Source: Maritimibacter sp. (GTDB lineage: Bacteria > Pseudomonadota > Alphaproteobacteria > Rhodobacterales > Rhodobacteraceae). From it: a stretch of DNA of 64,000 nt. The notes under the pieces were generated by a model. The model did not search any database. It worked only from the letters and a program-made list of their open reading frames with translations, and was not told where the DNA came from. The translations under genes and the position numbers were made by a program. Shown here piece after piece: positions 40,015 through 48,499 of this stretch; the stretch's first letter is position 1, and each line of letters starts with the position of its first letter. Location of the stretch: the NCBI GenBank assembly GCA_017792445.1, contig CP051232.1:2144001-2208000 (forward strand). Reading direction: 5' to 3'.

Positions 40015-40844
40015 GTCATACCCGGAATCTGAAAACCCCCAATGGCGTGGTCGGGCAGCTTTCGCAGCCGTGTCCGAACGCCGGGCGGAACCTACGCCAG
40101 ATGGTGTCGGCCTCACAAGGGCGGGGCTTGCGATTCAGGGGTCTCAAGCGCCAAGAACCGGGCAATTCTCCGCGAGAAGCCCCGACTGTCGCCGTTGCCG
40201 GGAAGGAAACGGAAACCGAACCCGATTTTGATTCGGCTCGAGCCGGTTTCACCGTTTCTGGCTTCGCACCGGGGCGGTGGCTTTCGTCAGGGTTGATGCG
40301 GCGACAGCAACAATTTGTGACAGATATGGCACCCGGGCCCAAGGATGGCATCAATACACGTATAGGGTGATCTTATGCAAGTGCTGCCCGCTTTGAGTGC
40401 AGATGTATGCCGCAGTGCAGCTAACAGGCCTTCCATTGCCCTAAACCGCGCAACATTGTTCACGTCCGGGCCACTTTGACGCGGTTCGACATGGCTGCAT
40501 TCACCCGTTCGATGCGCTTCAGGTGCCGCGCCACAATTTCGCTGCAATCAACTTTGCGCTGTGACCCTTGTGCTGACCCGGCGTTTTGTCGTCTTTATTG
40601 ACGGAACGAGCCGGAACGATAGGAAAGGCCGGTCAAACAGGTGGCCGGACAGGCCAAGAGCAGGCCGGTACTACGCCATGAAATTAACACAGTTTGCCCC
40701 CACAGAACCTGATCGCGTCGTCGGCGCGATACTGGCGGAAGGGCACCCGATATCATCATTCCGGTCCGCGGCCTGTGCCCGTGATCGTTACGCCATTGGA
40801 AACAATGATAATTCTCTTAGGAAATTAGGGCGCGCCTGACCGAC
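40015..40844. other. 830-bp divergent non-coding region at the head of the exopolysaccharide genes
   Basis: No gene is supported here: short open frames on both strands lack start context and family features. The base composition is lower in GC than the flanking genes. It contains a long imperfect palindrome at 40206-40258, several GGCCGG repeats between 40626 and 40670, and an AT-rich stretch (ATGATAATTCTCTTAGGAAA) near 40805-40827 that could hold the promoter of the ATPase operon. It must carry the promoters of both operons. Confidence 0.6.
40206..40258. promoter_or_regulatory. Long imperfect palindrome
   Basis: GAAACGG (40206-40212) pairs with CCGTTTC (40252-40258), AAACCG (40213-40218) with CGGTTT (40244-40249); the centre contains CCGA/TCGG and the palindrome GCTCGAGC. 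It lies about 190 bp before the TPR gene start. Could be a regulator binding site or a cruciform. Confidence 0.45.
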
Positions 40845-41747
40845 ATGTCATCCAACGCACTATACGTCGATTTCTACGGGTTCCGCGAACGGCCGTTCAC
40901 GCTCGTTCCAGACCCGGAGTTTCTGTACTGGTCCCAGCAGCACAAGCGCGCCTTCGCGATCCTCGAATTCGGCATCATGTCGAGCGCCCCGATCACGCTG
41001 ATCACCGGCGAGGTCGGCGCGGGCAAGACGACGCTGGTTCAGGCGCTGTTGTCCCGGATCGGCGACGACGTGACCATTGGCCTGATCTCGAACGCTCAGG
41101 GCGGCCGGGGCGAGCTTTTGCAGTGGATTCTGCATGCTTTGGACGTGAAATACGATCCCACGACCAGCTACGTGCAGACCTTCCAGATCCTGCAGGACTT
41201 CCTTCTGGAAGAATACGCGATGGGTCGGCGCGTGGTGCTGATCATCGACGAGGCGCAGAACCTGTCCCGCGAGGGCTTGGAAGAACTGCGGATGCTGACG
41301 AACGTCAACTCGAACAAGGACGTGCTGATCCAGCTGATGCTGGTGGGCCAGCCCGAGTTGCGCGACATCGTGCAAGCGCCGGACATGCGGCAATTGACCC
41401 AGCGCATCGCGGCCAGCTTCCACCTGAAATCTATGGACGCAGAGACCGTGCCGAAGTACATCCGGCACCGGCTTCAGATGGTTGGTGGCACCGGCGAGGA
41501 ATTTACCGACGACGCCTGCCAGCGGATCTTTGAAGCGACGGGGGGTGTGCCGCGTCTTGTGAACCAGTTGTGCGAATTCGCGCTTCTCTACGCCTGGGGC
41601 GGCGACGTGCCTGTCATCGATGCGACCACGGTCGACGAGGTGCTGGCAGACGGAGTCTTTCTTGGCGGTGCCGTCCCCGGTGATGCCGAGCCTGTTGATG
41701 AGGAACCAGTGATCCAGTTCAAGAAGAATGGTGGCCGAGATGGATGA
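40845..41747 (+). CDS. ExeA-like AAA ATPase (XrtA/PEP-CTERM-associated type)
   Basis: 300 residues: FYGFRERPFTLVPDPEFLYW at the N-terminus, Walker A ITGEVGAGKTTLVQALLSRI near residue 50, Walker B RRVVLIIDEAQNLSREGLEE near 130, sensor region QLMLVGQPELRDIV, and a C-terminal arginine-finger/lid region (GVPRLVNQLCEFALLYA). Members are encoded with exopolysaccharide genes in exosortase systems; the role is thought to be energising or regulating assembly. Start is ATG 40845 with weak SD. It overlaps the Wzz-like gene by 20 bases. Confidence 0.9.
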   Translation: MSSNALYVDFYGFRERPFTLVPDPEFLYWSQQHKRAFAILEFGIMSSAPITLITGEVGAGKTTLVQALLSRIGDDVTIGLISNAQGGRGELLQWILHALDVKYDPTTSYVQTFQILQDFLLEEYAMGRRVVLIIDEAQNLSREGLEELRMLTNVNSNKDVLIQLMLVGQPELRDIVQAPDMRQLTQRIAASFHLKSMDAETVPKYIRHRLQMVGGTGEEFTDDACQRIFEATGGVPRLVNQLCEFALLYAWGGDVPVIDATTVDEVLADGVFLGGAVPGDAEPVDEEPVIQFKKNGGRDG

Positions 41748-43302
41748 CCTGAAGTTCTATTTCTCGATTTTCCTGCGACGCCTCCCCTGGTTCGTGGTGC
41801 TGGCCACCGTCATCACGGCGGTTGCCGTGGCTGTCGCCATTTCGCTGCCGCCGGCCTACGTCAGCCAGATGCGGCTGGTCGTGGAGTCGCCGCAGATCCC
41901 CGATGAACTGGCCGCGTCGACGGTGCGGACTCCCGCGCTGGAACAGCTGCAGATCATCGAACAGCGTCTTCTGACCCGTGCCAACCTGCTGGACATCTCG
42001 CGCCGGCTCGAGGTGCTGCCCGATATCGAGCAGATGAACCCGGACGAGATCGTGCGGGCCATGCGGGCGCGTACGCAGATCTACACCCAGTCTGGCCGCG
42101 ATGCCGCGACGATGATGGTCGTTTCGTTCGAGGCCGCCGATCCCAACAAGGCTGCCGGCGTGCTGAACGAGTACCTGAACATCATTCAGGAGGCCGACGC
42201 AGAGTTCCGCCGCGGCCGGGCCGGTGACACGCTGGAGTTCTTCCAGCAGGAAGTGCAGCGGCTGGATGGCGAACTGAGCGCGCAGAGCGCCCGGATCATT
42301 GCGTTCAAACAGCAAAACAGCGACGCGCTGCCTGACACGCTGGAATTCCGCATGTCGAAGCGCGCCGATTTCCAAGAGCGTATCGCCGGCATCGACCGCG
42401 ACATCGAGCGGCTGGAACGCCAGCGCCTTCGCCTGCGCGAACTGTACGAAACGACCGGCCGTACCGAGCTGAACCCGGAACAGAATCCGCCGACCCTGGC
42501 CGAGCAGCAGTTGCGCGACCTGCGCGGCGAACTGGCCGAGGCGCGACTGGTGTTCTCGGACCAGAACCCGAAGGTCCGCTTGCTTCAGCGCCGCATTGAA
42601 CGGCTGGAAGTCGAAATCGCCGAAGCCGCTGCCGCGCGCATCGACGAGATCGACGATGAACCGACCGATCCCAACGCTGCTCCGCCGACGATCCTCGACC
42701 TTCAGATCGCGGAAATCGACGGCGAGATCGCGGGGCTGGAAGAGCAGAAGACGCTTATCCTGACCGAGTTGGAAGCGCTGAACGAGACGATCGAGCGGAC
42801 GCCGGAAGTGTCGATCTCGCTCGACGAACTGGAGCGCACCTACTCGATCATCGAAACCCAGTACAATCTGGCCGAGGACCGTCTGTCTCAGGCCCAGACG
42901 GGTGACATGATCGAAAGCCGGTCGCGGGGTCAGCGGATCTCGGTTATCGAACAGCCGAACACGCCGAATGCGCCGACCAAGCCCAACCGTGCGCTGATCG
43001 CCGGTGGTGGCGGTTTGCTGGGCATCGGTGCGGGCATCGCCTTGATCGTGCTGCTTGAGCTGTTGAACAGCTCGGTCCGCCGTCCCGAAGACCTTGTGAA
43101 GCGGTTTGGCATCTCGCCCCTGGCGACCGTGCCCTACGTCCGCTCGCGCCGGCAGCTTTTCTTCCAGCGCGGTTTCAAGGTTCTCATCATCCTCGGCATC
43201 CTGATCGGGGTGCCCGCCGCGATCTATGCCGTGCACGTGTTCTATCTGCCGATCGACCTTGTGGCCGAAAAGGTGATGAACCGGCTTGGAGTCAGGTGGT
43301 AG
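41728..43302 (+). CDS. Polysaccharide chain-length determinant (Wzz-like, PEP-CTERM-locus type)
   Basis: 524 residues. TM1 near 15-40 (WFVVLATVITAVAVAVAISL), a long periplasmic coiled coil (residues 150-400, e.g. RIAGIDRDIERLERQRLRLR), then TM near 425 (LIAGGGGLLGIGAGIALIVL) and another near 480 (VLIILGILIGVPAAIYAVHV). There is no kinase domain; the kinase is the next gene. ATG 41728 overlaps the ATPase stop by 20 bases; an in-frame ATG at 41740 is also possible. It sets polymer length together with the CpsD-like kinase. Confidence 0.9.
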   Translation: MVAEMDDLKFYFSIFLRRLPWFVVLATVITAVAVAVAISLPPAYVSQMRLVVESPQIPDELAASTVRTPALEQLQIIEQRLLTRANLLDISRRLEVLPDIEQMNPDEIVRAMRARTQIYTQSGRDAATMMVVSFEAADPNKAAGVLNEYLNIIQEADAEFRRGRAGDTLEFFQQEVQRLDGELSAQSARIIAFKQQNSDALPDTLEFRMSKRADFQERIAGIDRDIERLERQRLRLRELYETTGRTELNPEQNPPTLAEQQLRDLRGELAEARLVFSDQNPKVRLLQRRIERLEVEIAEAAAARIDEIDDEPTDPNAAPPTILDLQIAEIDGEIAGLEEQKTLILTELEALNETIERTPEVSISLDELERTYSIIETQYNLAEDRLSQAQTGDMIESRSRGQRISVIEQPNTPNAPTKPNRALIAGGGGLLGIGAGIALIVLLELLNSSVRRPEDLVKRFGISPLATVPYVRSRRQLFFQRGFKVLIILGILIGVPAAIYAVHVFYLPIDLVAEKVMNRLGVRW

Positions 43303-43332
43303 CATGTTTGTGACAACGAAAGAGTCGGTCTG

Positions 43333-44148
43333 ATGGAACGTCTACAGGCAGCGATCGAACGAGCGCGCGAACAGCGCGACACACGCGGACCGGCCCGCCC
43401 CCAGCGTGGCCCCGCTAAGGACAAGACCGGTGTCGACGAGGCTTGGGCGGCATTGCCCGAGATCAAGCTTCAGCGCCGGCTGATGCTGCGCAACCGGATC
43501 ATGACGTTCCGCAGCAGCAAGGAATCGACGCCCTACGACATCCTGCGCACGCGGCTTGTGCAGCAGGCGCAGACGAACGGGTGGCGCCGCATCGCGATCA
43601 CCTCGCCGCACAGCGCCTGCGGCAAGACGACGACCTGCGCCAACCTTGCCTTCGGGCTTGGCCGGCAGACGGGTACGCGCGCCGTGGTTCTGGACTTTGA
43701 CCTGCGTCGCAGCGGTCTGGGCCGCATCCTTGGCCAGAAGGGCGAGATTCCGATGGAAGACGTCCTGTCCGGTCGGGTGCCGTTCAAGGACGTCGCCATG
43801 CGCCACGGTCCGAACCTTGCGTTCGGGCTTGGCTTCGGCACGTCGCACCGGTCCGCCGAGACGCTGCAAAGCGAACAGACCCGCCGCGTTCTGGAAGAGA
43901 TCGAGGCAGAGTATCAGCCCGATCTCATGCTGATCGACCTGCCGCCGATGTCGGCCAGTGACGACAACTTCGGGTTCCTGAACCGGATCGACGCCGCGAT
44001 CATCGTGGCCGAGGCCGAGCAGACCACGATGACGCAGATCGACGTTGCCGAGCGGCAAGTGGCCGAACTGACGAATGTCGCGGGGGTCGTGCTGAACAAG
44101 TGCCGGTATGTGAACGGTGCGTACGGCTACGAAGACGGCTATTACTGA
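43333..44148 (+). CDS. CpsD/CapB-like tyrosine autokinase
   Basis: 271 residues. BY-kinase core with an unusual Walker A (ITSPHSACGKTTTCANLAFG near residue 87, Ala-Cys in place of the common EGK context), Walker A' in AVVLDFDLRRSGLGRILGQ and Walker B in LMLIDLPPMSASDDNFGFL. The C-terminus is tyrosine-rich (RYVNGAYGYEDGYY), the expected autophosphorylation cluster. It should phosphorylate itself under control of the Wzz-like partner 30 bases upstream, and so regulate exopolysaccharide assembly. Last gene of the ATPase-Wzz-kinase operon. Confidence 0.88.
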   Translation: MERLQAAIERAREQRDTRGPARPQRGPAKDKTGVDEAWAALPEIKLQRRLMLRNRIMTFRSSKESTPYDILRTRLVQQAQTNGWRRIAITSPHSACGKTTTCANLAFGLGRQTGTRAVVLDFDLRRSGLGRILGQKGEIPMEDVLSGRVPFKDVAMRHGPNLAFGLGFGTSHRSAETLQSEQTRRVLEEIEAEYQPDLMLIDLPPMSASDDNFGFLNRIDAAIIVAEAEQTTMTQIDVAERQVAELTNVAGVVLNKCRYVNGAYGYEDGYY

Positions 44149-44157
44149 CAATCCGGC

Positions 44158-44178
44158 GGCGCGCGGGTGACGCGCGCC
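44158..44178. terminator. Hairpin terminator between kinase and rhomboid genes
   Basis: GGCGCGCG-GGTGA-CGCGCGCC, an 8-bp perfect stem followed by CCGTTT, located between the convergent stops at 44148 and 44183. Confidence 0.65.
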
Positions 44179-44182
44179 CCGT

Positions 44183-44863
44183 TTATCGCTCTTTGCGGCC
44201 CAGACGATCCAGCGCCATGGCGGCAAGCCAGCCTGCGATGAAACCGCCAAGGTGGGTTTCCCACGCCAGCAGCCCGTCCAGCAGAACCCACAGTAACGCG
44301 TTCAGCACGATCATCGACCCGATGGCGCCCGCAAGGCGACGCATCCGGCCGGCGCGGTGGGTTGGGGTGACGAAGTTCCAATAGACCAACGCGCCCGCAA
44401 GGCCGAACAGTGCGCCCGAAGCGCCGACCATCGGGCGCGGGCTGGTGGCGAGAAGGCCGAACAGACCGGCGCCGCCAAGCGCGGCGATCGAATAGATCAG
44501 CAGGAACCCCCGCTGGCCGACGCGCCGGACGACCGTTTCTCCCAGCGCCAGCAGGGTGAACATGTTGCCGACAAGGTGCCCGATGCCGCCGTGCAGCATC
44601 GCGTAGGTCAGGAACATCGCATAGGGCTGCGCGCCATAGTTGGGGCGCCAGCCGTGCAGCAGACCGGGCCAGAACGCGCCGTACTGGTAGGCCCGACTGC
44701 GCCACAGCGGCGATCCGAACAGCTTCATGTCGGCGGCCTGCAGCACCAGTTCGATCAGGATGCACACAGCCGCGATGACCAGCAGCACCCGGCTGATGCG
44801 ACCGGACGCGCCGGACGCGGTTCCTGTCGAGCCAGAGATATCGTGCGTTGCCGGATCGGTCAT
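44183..44863 (-). CDS. Rhomboid-family intramembrane serine protease
   Basis: 226 residues, about six transmembrane helices. The oxyanion His/Asn motif GHLVGNMFTLLALGETVVRR is in TM2, catalytic Ser in MVGASGALFGLAGALVYW (GxSG), and catalytic His in ETHLGGFIAGWLAAMALDR. All three key elements are present, so it should be an active protease that cuts within or beside transmembrane helices of other proteins. Substrates are unknown. It sits between the tyrosine kinase operon and glycosyltransferases, converging with the former. Confidence 0.92.
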   Translation of the reverse strand: MTDPATHDISGSTGTASGASGRISRVLLVIAAVCILIELVLQAADMKLFGSPLWRSRAYQYGAFWPGLLHGWRPNYGAQPYAMFLTYAMLHGGIGHLVGNMFTLLALGETVVRRVGQRGFLLIYSIAALGGAGLFGLLATSPRPMVGASGALFGLAGALVYWNFVTPTHRAGRMRRLAGAIGSMIVLNALLWVLLDGLLAWETHLGGFIAGWLAAMALDRLGRKER

Positions 44864-44950
44864 GTCTCTGGCCTGCCGCCAGCGGTGGGGAAAGGCAAGA
44901 GAACTCTGTGCGAGGTCAGTCTTTTGCGGCGCGGCGGTGCGGTCTGCGGA

Positions 44951-45355
44951 TCAGCCGAAGGTCCAGCGATCCGGAGTGCCGGGAAAATGGCCGGGCTCGT
45001 CTTCGTCGTCACGCGGCAAGAACTCGTCCATCGGCAGGTGGTCCTCGCATCGCGGCGCGGATGCGGGGATGCGGATCTTTCCAAGGCGGAACCGATACTG
45101 GGTCGGATGTTCCTGAACATGAACCGACGGGGACGGGACGCGAGCCGCTTCGGGAACCGGCGGATGCGCCGGGCGGGGCTCGGCGTCTGGTGTCGTAGTT
45201 TGCGTCGGCAGGCCGGGCCCATCGGACGGGGTTTCCTCGTCGATGCAGCCGTGCTGACGGAGGAGGAAGAAGATAGCGTCGCGCGTGCCCCTGATGTTCT
45301 CGGGCATTTCGTGCGGCGTGATCGCCGTATCGTCAAAATCGGTCCGAAGATTCAT
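44951..45355 (-). CDS. Acidic orphan protein
   Basis: 134 residues from ATG 45355 (an ATG at 45370 adds five residues). The N-terminus MNLRTDFDDTAITPHEMPEN and IRGTRDAIFFLLRQHGCIDE looks helical; the middle is Pro/Thr-rich; the C-terminus is strongly acidic (DEFLPRDDEDEPGHF). GC3 is high along the frame and the upstream 190 bp is AT-richer, as in a promoter. No signal peptide, membrane segment or known family. It might be a small regulator, but nothing proves it. Confidence 0.5.
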   Translation of the reverse strand: MNLRTDFDDTAITPHEMPENIRGTRDAIFFLLRQHGCIDEETPSDGPGLPTQTTTPDAEPRPAHPPVPEAARVPSPSVHVQEHPTQYRFRLGKIRIPASAPRCEDHLPMDEFLPRDDEDEPGHFPGTPDRWTFG

Positions 45356-45549
45356 TTCCCAAAGCCCCATGCGCGGCTGTTCCCAAATCCGGTTCGATTT
45401 GTCTAATTCGATATTTTGTCAATTTAGCGGAAACAAGGAGCGTCGAATCGGGCGCTGCCGGATTTGTGCGGATTCCGTCCGTCGCCGCTGCGGCAAGCAG
45501 CGGGAGTTCGCCTAGAACTGCGGAAAAATTGTCGGCAGGGACCGGCCCG

Positions 45550-46524
45550 TCACTCGGGCCAGCCGTCCTTCCATTCGTCGCGCCGGGCCCAGATCTCGGC
45601 CCATGTGTCCGCGCCGCCGGTGCGCAGCAAGCGGGTGCCCCACGCGCGGCTCCATGGCCAGAGGCGGAACATGGCAAGACCAAGCGGGCGCTTCCAAGCC
45701 GGGAAGTGACGCTTGATCAGAAGCACCTTCGCGCGCAGCAGGCGTACCATCTTGTCGGACCGGACCTTTTCGGACGCGCCGGCATAGTGAACGATGGTGG
45801 CCTCGGGCGTCATGCGCGGGCGTGCTCCCAGCGCGCGGGCCCGCAGGCACAGATCGGTTTCTTCGCCATACATCACGTAGGTCGTATCGAAGCCGTCGAG
45901 TTCGTCCCAGAACGCGCGCTTGATCAGCAGAAAGCACCCGGTGACGATATCCACCTCGCGCTCGCTGTCGCGTTGCCAGCCGCCGTAGCGCTCGGAGTTG
46001 AAGATCGGGCTTTGCCGGAACAGGCTGCTGAGGCCCAGCGTCTGGCTTGTGACGTTCCACAGGGACATCTTGCGATAGCAGCTTGTCGGATTCAGGCTGC
46101 GGTCCGCGTACAGCGTTCGACCGCCCCAGATCCCGGCATCGGGATGCGCTTTGGCGAAGTCCATCAGCCGGTCGATCGCGCCGTCCAGAACGATGGTGTC
46201 CGGGTTCAGCAGAAGGACGTATTCGCCGCGGGCGTGACGGATCGCGATGTTGTTGCCCTTGGCGAAGCCGTGGTTGTCGGTCTCGGCCATCAGCATCATG
46301 TCGGGGAATTCGGCGGCGATGGCCTCGGCAGAGCCGTCGGACGATGCGTTGTCCAGCACGATCACCTCGTAGGGGGTCCGCGTCTCGGCCACGACCGACC
46401 GCAGGCATTCCAGCGTCATCTCGCGGGTGTTGTAGCTGATGACGATGATCGAGACTGTCGGGTCGACGGTCTGGCCGGGCGCCGTGCCGTTGGCGGTGGG
46501 CAGGTCGGTTGCGTCGAGTGTCAT
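45550..46524 (-). CDS. Family 2 glycosyltransferase (rhamnosyltransferase-like)
   Basis: 324 residues, GT-A fold. N-terminal nucleotide site VSIIVISYNTREMTLECLRS, VLDNASSDGSAEAIAAEF, FAKGNNIAIRHARGEYVLLL with NPDT as the DxD-equivalent; acceptor-side motif VMYGEETDLCLRARALGARP near residue 215. This subtype often transfers rhamnose or similar sugars onto a growing lipid-linked repeat unit. It follows the next glycosyltransferase by four bases, so the two form an operon. Sugar specificity is unknown. Confidence 0.9.
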   Translation of the reverse strand: MTLDATDLPTANGTAPGQTVDPTVSIIVISYNTREMTLECLRSVVAETRTPYEVIVLDNASSDGSAEAIAAEFPDMMLMAETDNHGFAKGNNIAIRHARGEYVLLLNPDTIVLDGAIDRLMDFAKAHPDAGIWGGRTLYADRSLNPTSCYRKMSLWNVTSQTLGLSSLFRQSPIFNSERYGGWQRDSEREVDIVTGCFLLIKRAFWDELDGFDTTYVMYGEETDLCLRARALGARPRMTPEATIVHYAGASEKVRSDKMVRLLRAKVLLIKRHFPAWKRPLGLAMFRLWPWSRAWGTRLLRTGGADTWAEIWARRDEWKDGWPE

Positions 46525-46528
46525 ACCA

Positions 46529-47482
46529 TCATCCTTCGTTTCGCCAGGCGGCAGCGCTGCTGCGACCGAACCCTGCGAGAAGCGCCAGCATCTTTCGGCA
46601 GCGATATAGCCGGATGCGGGTCACACAGGTCAATGCGAGCCATCGCTCGTTCGGGCCGCCAAGCCGGTCCGAGCGCATGATCCGCGCCGTCTCTGCCAGC
46701 GGCGAAGCGGCAACGGCAAGTGCGCGTGCGATCCACCGCAGGTGATCCTTGCCGGACCGGACCTCGGAAAAGTCGTGGCCGATGTGTCGGTCCCACTTGC
46801 GCGCCAGTTCCGCGAAGGTCGCCCGCGCCGGTGTCTCGATCAGCATCTCGGGGACATAGTCGATGCGATAGCCCATCGCCGTCGCGCGGCGTCCCCAGTC
46901 GAGGTCTTCCGCCAACTGGATGCCGGCGAAGTCACCGACCTTCAGGAATGCCTCGCGCCGGACGGCCATGTTGCACGTCGCGGTGTAGTGGTCGCGCTCG
47001 ACGTATAGCTGCATACGGTAGCCGTAGACGCTTTCGTAGGACTCGATCGACGTGGGGCGGGCAGGGTCCACCCGAGCGATGCGGACGTCGCCGCCGATGA
47101 CGGCGGTGTCCGGATGCGCATCGAAATGCGCGAGGATCGCCGACAGCCAACCGGGCTGCGCGATACAGTCTGCGTCGATGAAGGCAAGAAGGGGCGTATC
47201 CGCCAGTCGGGCGCCGTGGCTTCGGGCCGGTCCGGGGCCCGGTTCGCGTTCCTCGACCAGCCGGACGAAGGGATATCGGGCGCATTCCGCAGCGGGCAAA
47301 CGGGTCGATCCGTTGTCCACCACGATGACGGAAATCGGCTTTCCGAAGCGTTGGCGATCGGCATCCAGAGAGCCCAGGCACCGGGCCAGCGCGTCGAACC
47401 CGTTGAGGTGCGGAATGACCACAGTCAGCCTAGATGTGCCGACAATATCTGGGGTCGCCGAATTCTCGGGTGCCAAAGTCAT
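46529..47482 (-). CDS. Family 2 glycosyltransferase
   Basis: 317 residues, GT-A fold: RLTVVIPHLNGFDALARCLG, SVIVVDNGSTRLPAAECARY, GPGPARSHGARLADTPLLAF, and IDADCIAQPGW as DxD motif; AGIQLAEDLDWGRRATAMGY supplies the catalytic-base ED region near residue 200. A hydrophobic C-terminal stretch may contact the membrane. First gene of a two-gene operon, divergent from the priming sugar transferase; about 230 bp of AT-richer DNA between them carries the promoters. Confidence 0.88.
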   Translation of the reverse strand: MTLAPENSATPDIVGTSRLTVVIPHLNGFDALARCLGSLDADRQRFGKPISVIVVDNGSTRLPAAECARYPFVRLVEEREPGPGPARSHGARLADTPLLAFIDADCIAQPGWLSAILAHFDAHPDTAVIGGDVRIARVDPARPTSIESYESVYGYRMQLYVERDHYTATCNMAVRREAFLKVGDFAGIQLAEDLDWGRRATAMGYRIDYVPEMLIETPARATFAELARKWDRHIGHDFSEVRSGKDHLRWIARALAVAASPLAETARIMRSDRLGGPNERWLALTCVTRIRLYRCRKMLALLAGFGRSSAAAWRNEG

Positions 47483-47709
47483 GTGCGCTTTCTACTCGAC
47501 GTCAGTTTCATCAATTCGAATGTAAAGGCCGATTTTTCGTGTTAAGAGTGCAGTATTCATTGTATCTAACAACGCTAAGTTGCATCACGGCGAGTTGCTG
47601 CCCTCGTTCCGCCACAAATGGTTGACCCTGTACATTAACCTCTGACATATCCCGGCCATCGATAGAATTCATGTCGCAGAACTGACTAATCCTGGCTTGG
47701 GGTGATTTT
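47483..47709. promoter_or_regulatory. AT-rich divergent promoter region
   Basis: 227 bp between a minus-strand glycosyltransferase start and the plus-strand sugar transferase. It is clearly lower in GC than both genes (for example the stretch near 47540-47580) and carries no gene. GGGGTG just before 47710 may serve as SD for the transferase. Confidence 0.5.
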
Positions 47710-48405
47710 ATGACGTTTCCCTTGGAAGGCGTGCCGACCTCTGCCCCATATGGCACGCGCAACCGGGTCGGTCGGTACTATGGACCGAGGCCCCGGAAAA
47801 GACCCTACGAGCGTCTGTTCAAGCGCGTGTTCGACATCGCCGCCGTTCTGGTGACGTTGCCTTTCACCGTGCCGCTTGTCGTGATCATGGCGCTGCTTGT
47901 CGCTCTGGATGGGAAATCTCCGTTCTACGGCCAGCTGCGGGTCGGTCGCGCGGGGCATGCCTTCCGGATGGTTAAGATCCGGACGATGGTGCCGAACGCC
48001 GATGAATTGCTGACGGCGCATCTTGCCGCCAATCCCGATGCGCGACGCGAATGGGAGCGGACGCAAAAGCTGAAGGACGACCCGAGGATCACGTCGCTTG
48101 GACGTTTCCTGCGCAAGACCTCGCTGGACGAGCTGCCGCAGCTTTGGAACGTGCTGCGGGGGGATATGTCGCTGGTCGGTCCCCGGCCGATGATGGTGCA
48201 TCAGAAACCGATGTACACGGGCCGCGCCTATTACATCCTGCGCCCGGGCATCACCGGGTCTTGGCAGGTGTCCGACCGGAACGAGACGTCCTTCGCCGAC
48301 CGTGCGCGGTATGACCGCGAGTATCACGCAGGTCTCTCGCTGCGCGGCGATCTGTCGATCCTTGGACGGACCGTCGCCGTGGTGCTGCGCGGCACCGGGT
48401 ACTGA
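47710..48405 (+). CDS. Priming sugar transferase (polyprenyl-phosphate sugar-1-phosphate transferase, ExoY-like)
   Basis: 231 residues, the compact form with one membrane segment (FDIAAVLVTLPFTVPLVVIM near residue 40) rather than the five-helix long form. Family signatures: KSPFYGQLRVGRAGHAFRMV, KIRTMV, TSLGRFLRKTSLDELPQLWN, VLRGDMSLVGPRPMM, LRPGITGSWQVSDRNE. It loads the first sugar-1-phosphate on undecaprenyl phosphate to begin the repeat unit. PEP-CTERM loci normally carry a longer version, so this shorter one is notable. Followed by a strong terminator. Confidence 0.93.
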   Translation: MTFPLEGVPTSAPYGTRNRVGRYYGPRPRKRPYERLFKRVFDIAAVLVTLPFTVPLVVIMALLVALDGKSPFYGQLRVGRAGHAFRMVKIRTMVPNADELLTAHLAANPDARREWERTQKLKDDPRITSLGRFLRKTSLDELPQLWNVLRGDMSLVGPRPMMVHQKPMYTGRAYYILRPGITGSWQVSDRNETSFADRARYDREYHAGLSLRGDLSILGRTVAVVLRGTGY

Positions 48406-48449
48406 CGAACGGTTCATTCCAAGCCTGTTCCCGCAATTCCGGAAATGAA

Positions 48450-48482
48450 AAAGGCCGAAGCGCAAACCGCGCTTCGGCCTTT
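48450..48482. terminator. Bidirectional rho-independent terminator
   Basis: AAAGGCCGAAGCGC (48450-48463), loop AAACC, GCGCTTCGGCCTTT (48469-48482): a 14-bp perfect stem flanked by A-run and T-run, so it works in both directions for the sugar transferase (plus) and the giant repeat protein (minus, ends 48500). Confidence 0.92.
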
Positions 48483-48499
48483 GTTGATTGCCTGGCCGA

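Noticed and set aside
40287-40547. Possible small gene or transposase remnant in the 830-bp head region
   Set aside because: One minus-strand reading gives RHLKRIERVNAAMSNRVKVA followed by a stop, which looks vaguely like a transposase end, but no terminal repeats or family motif support it.
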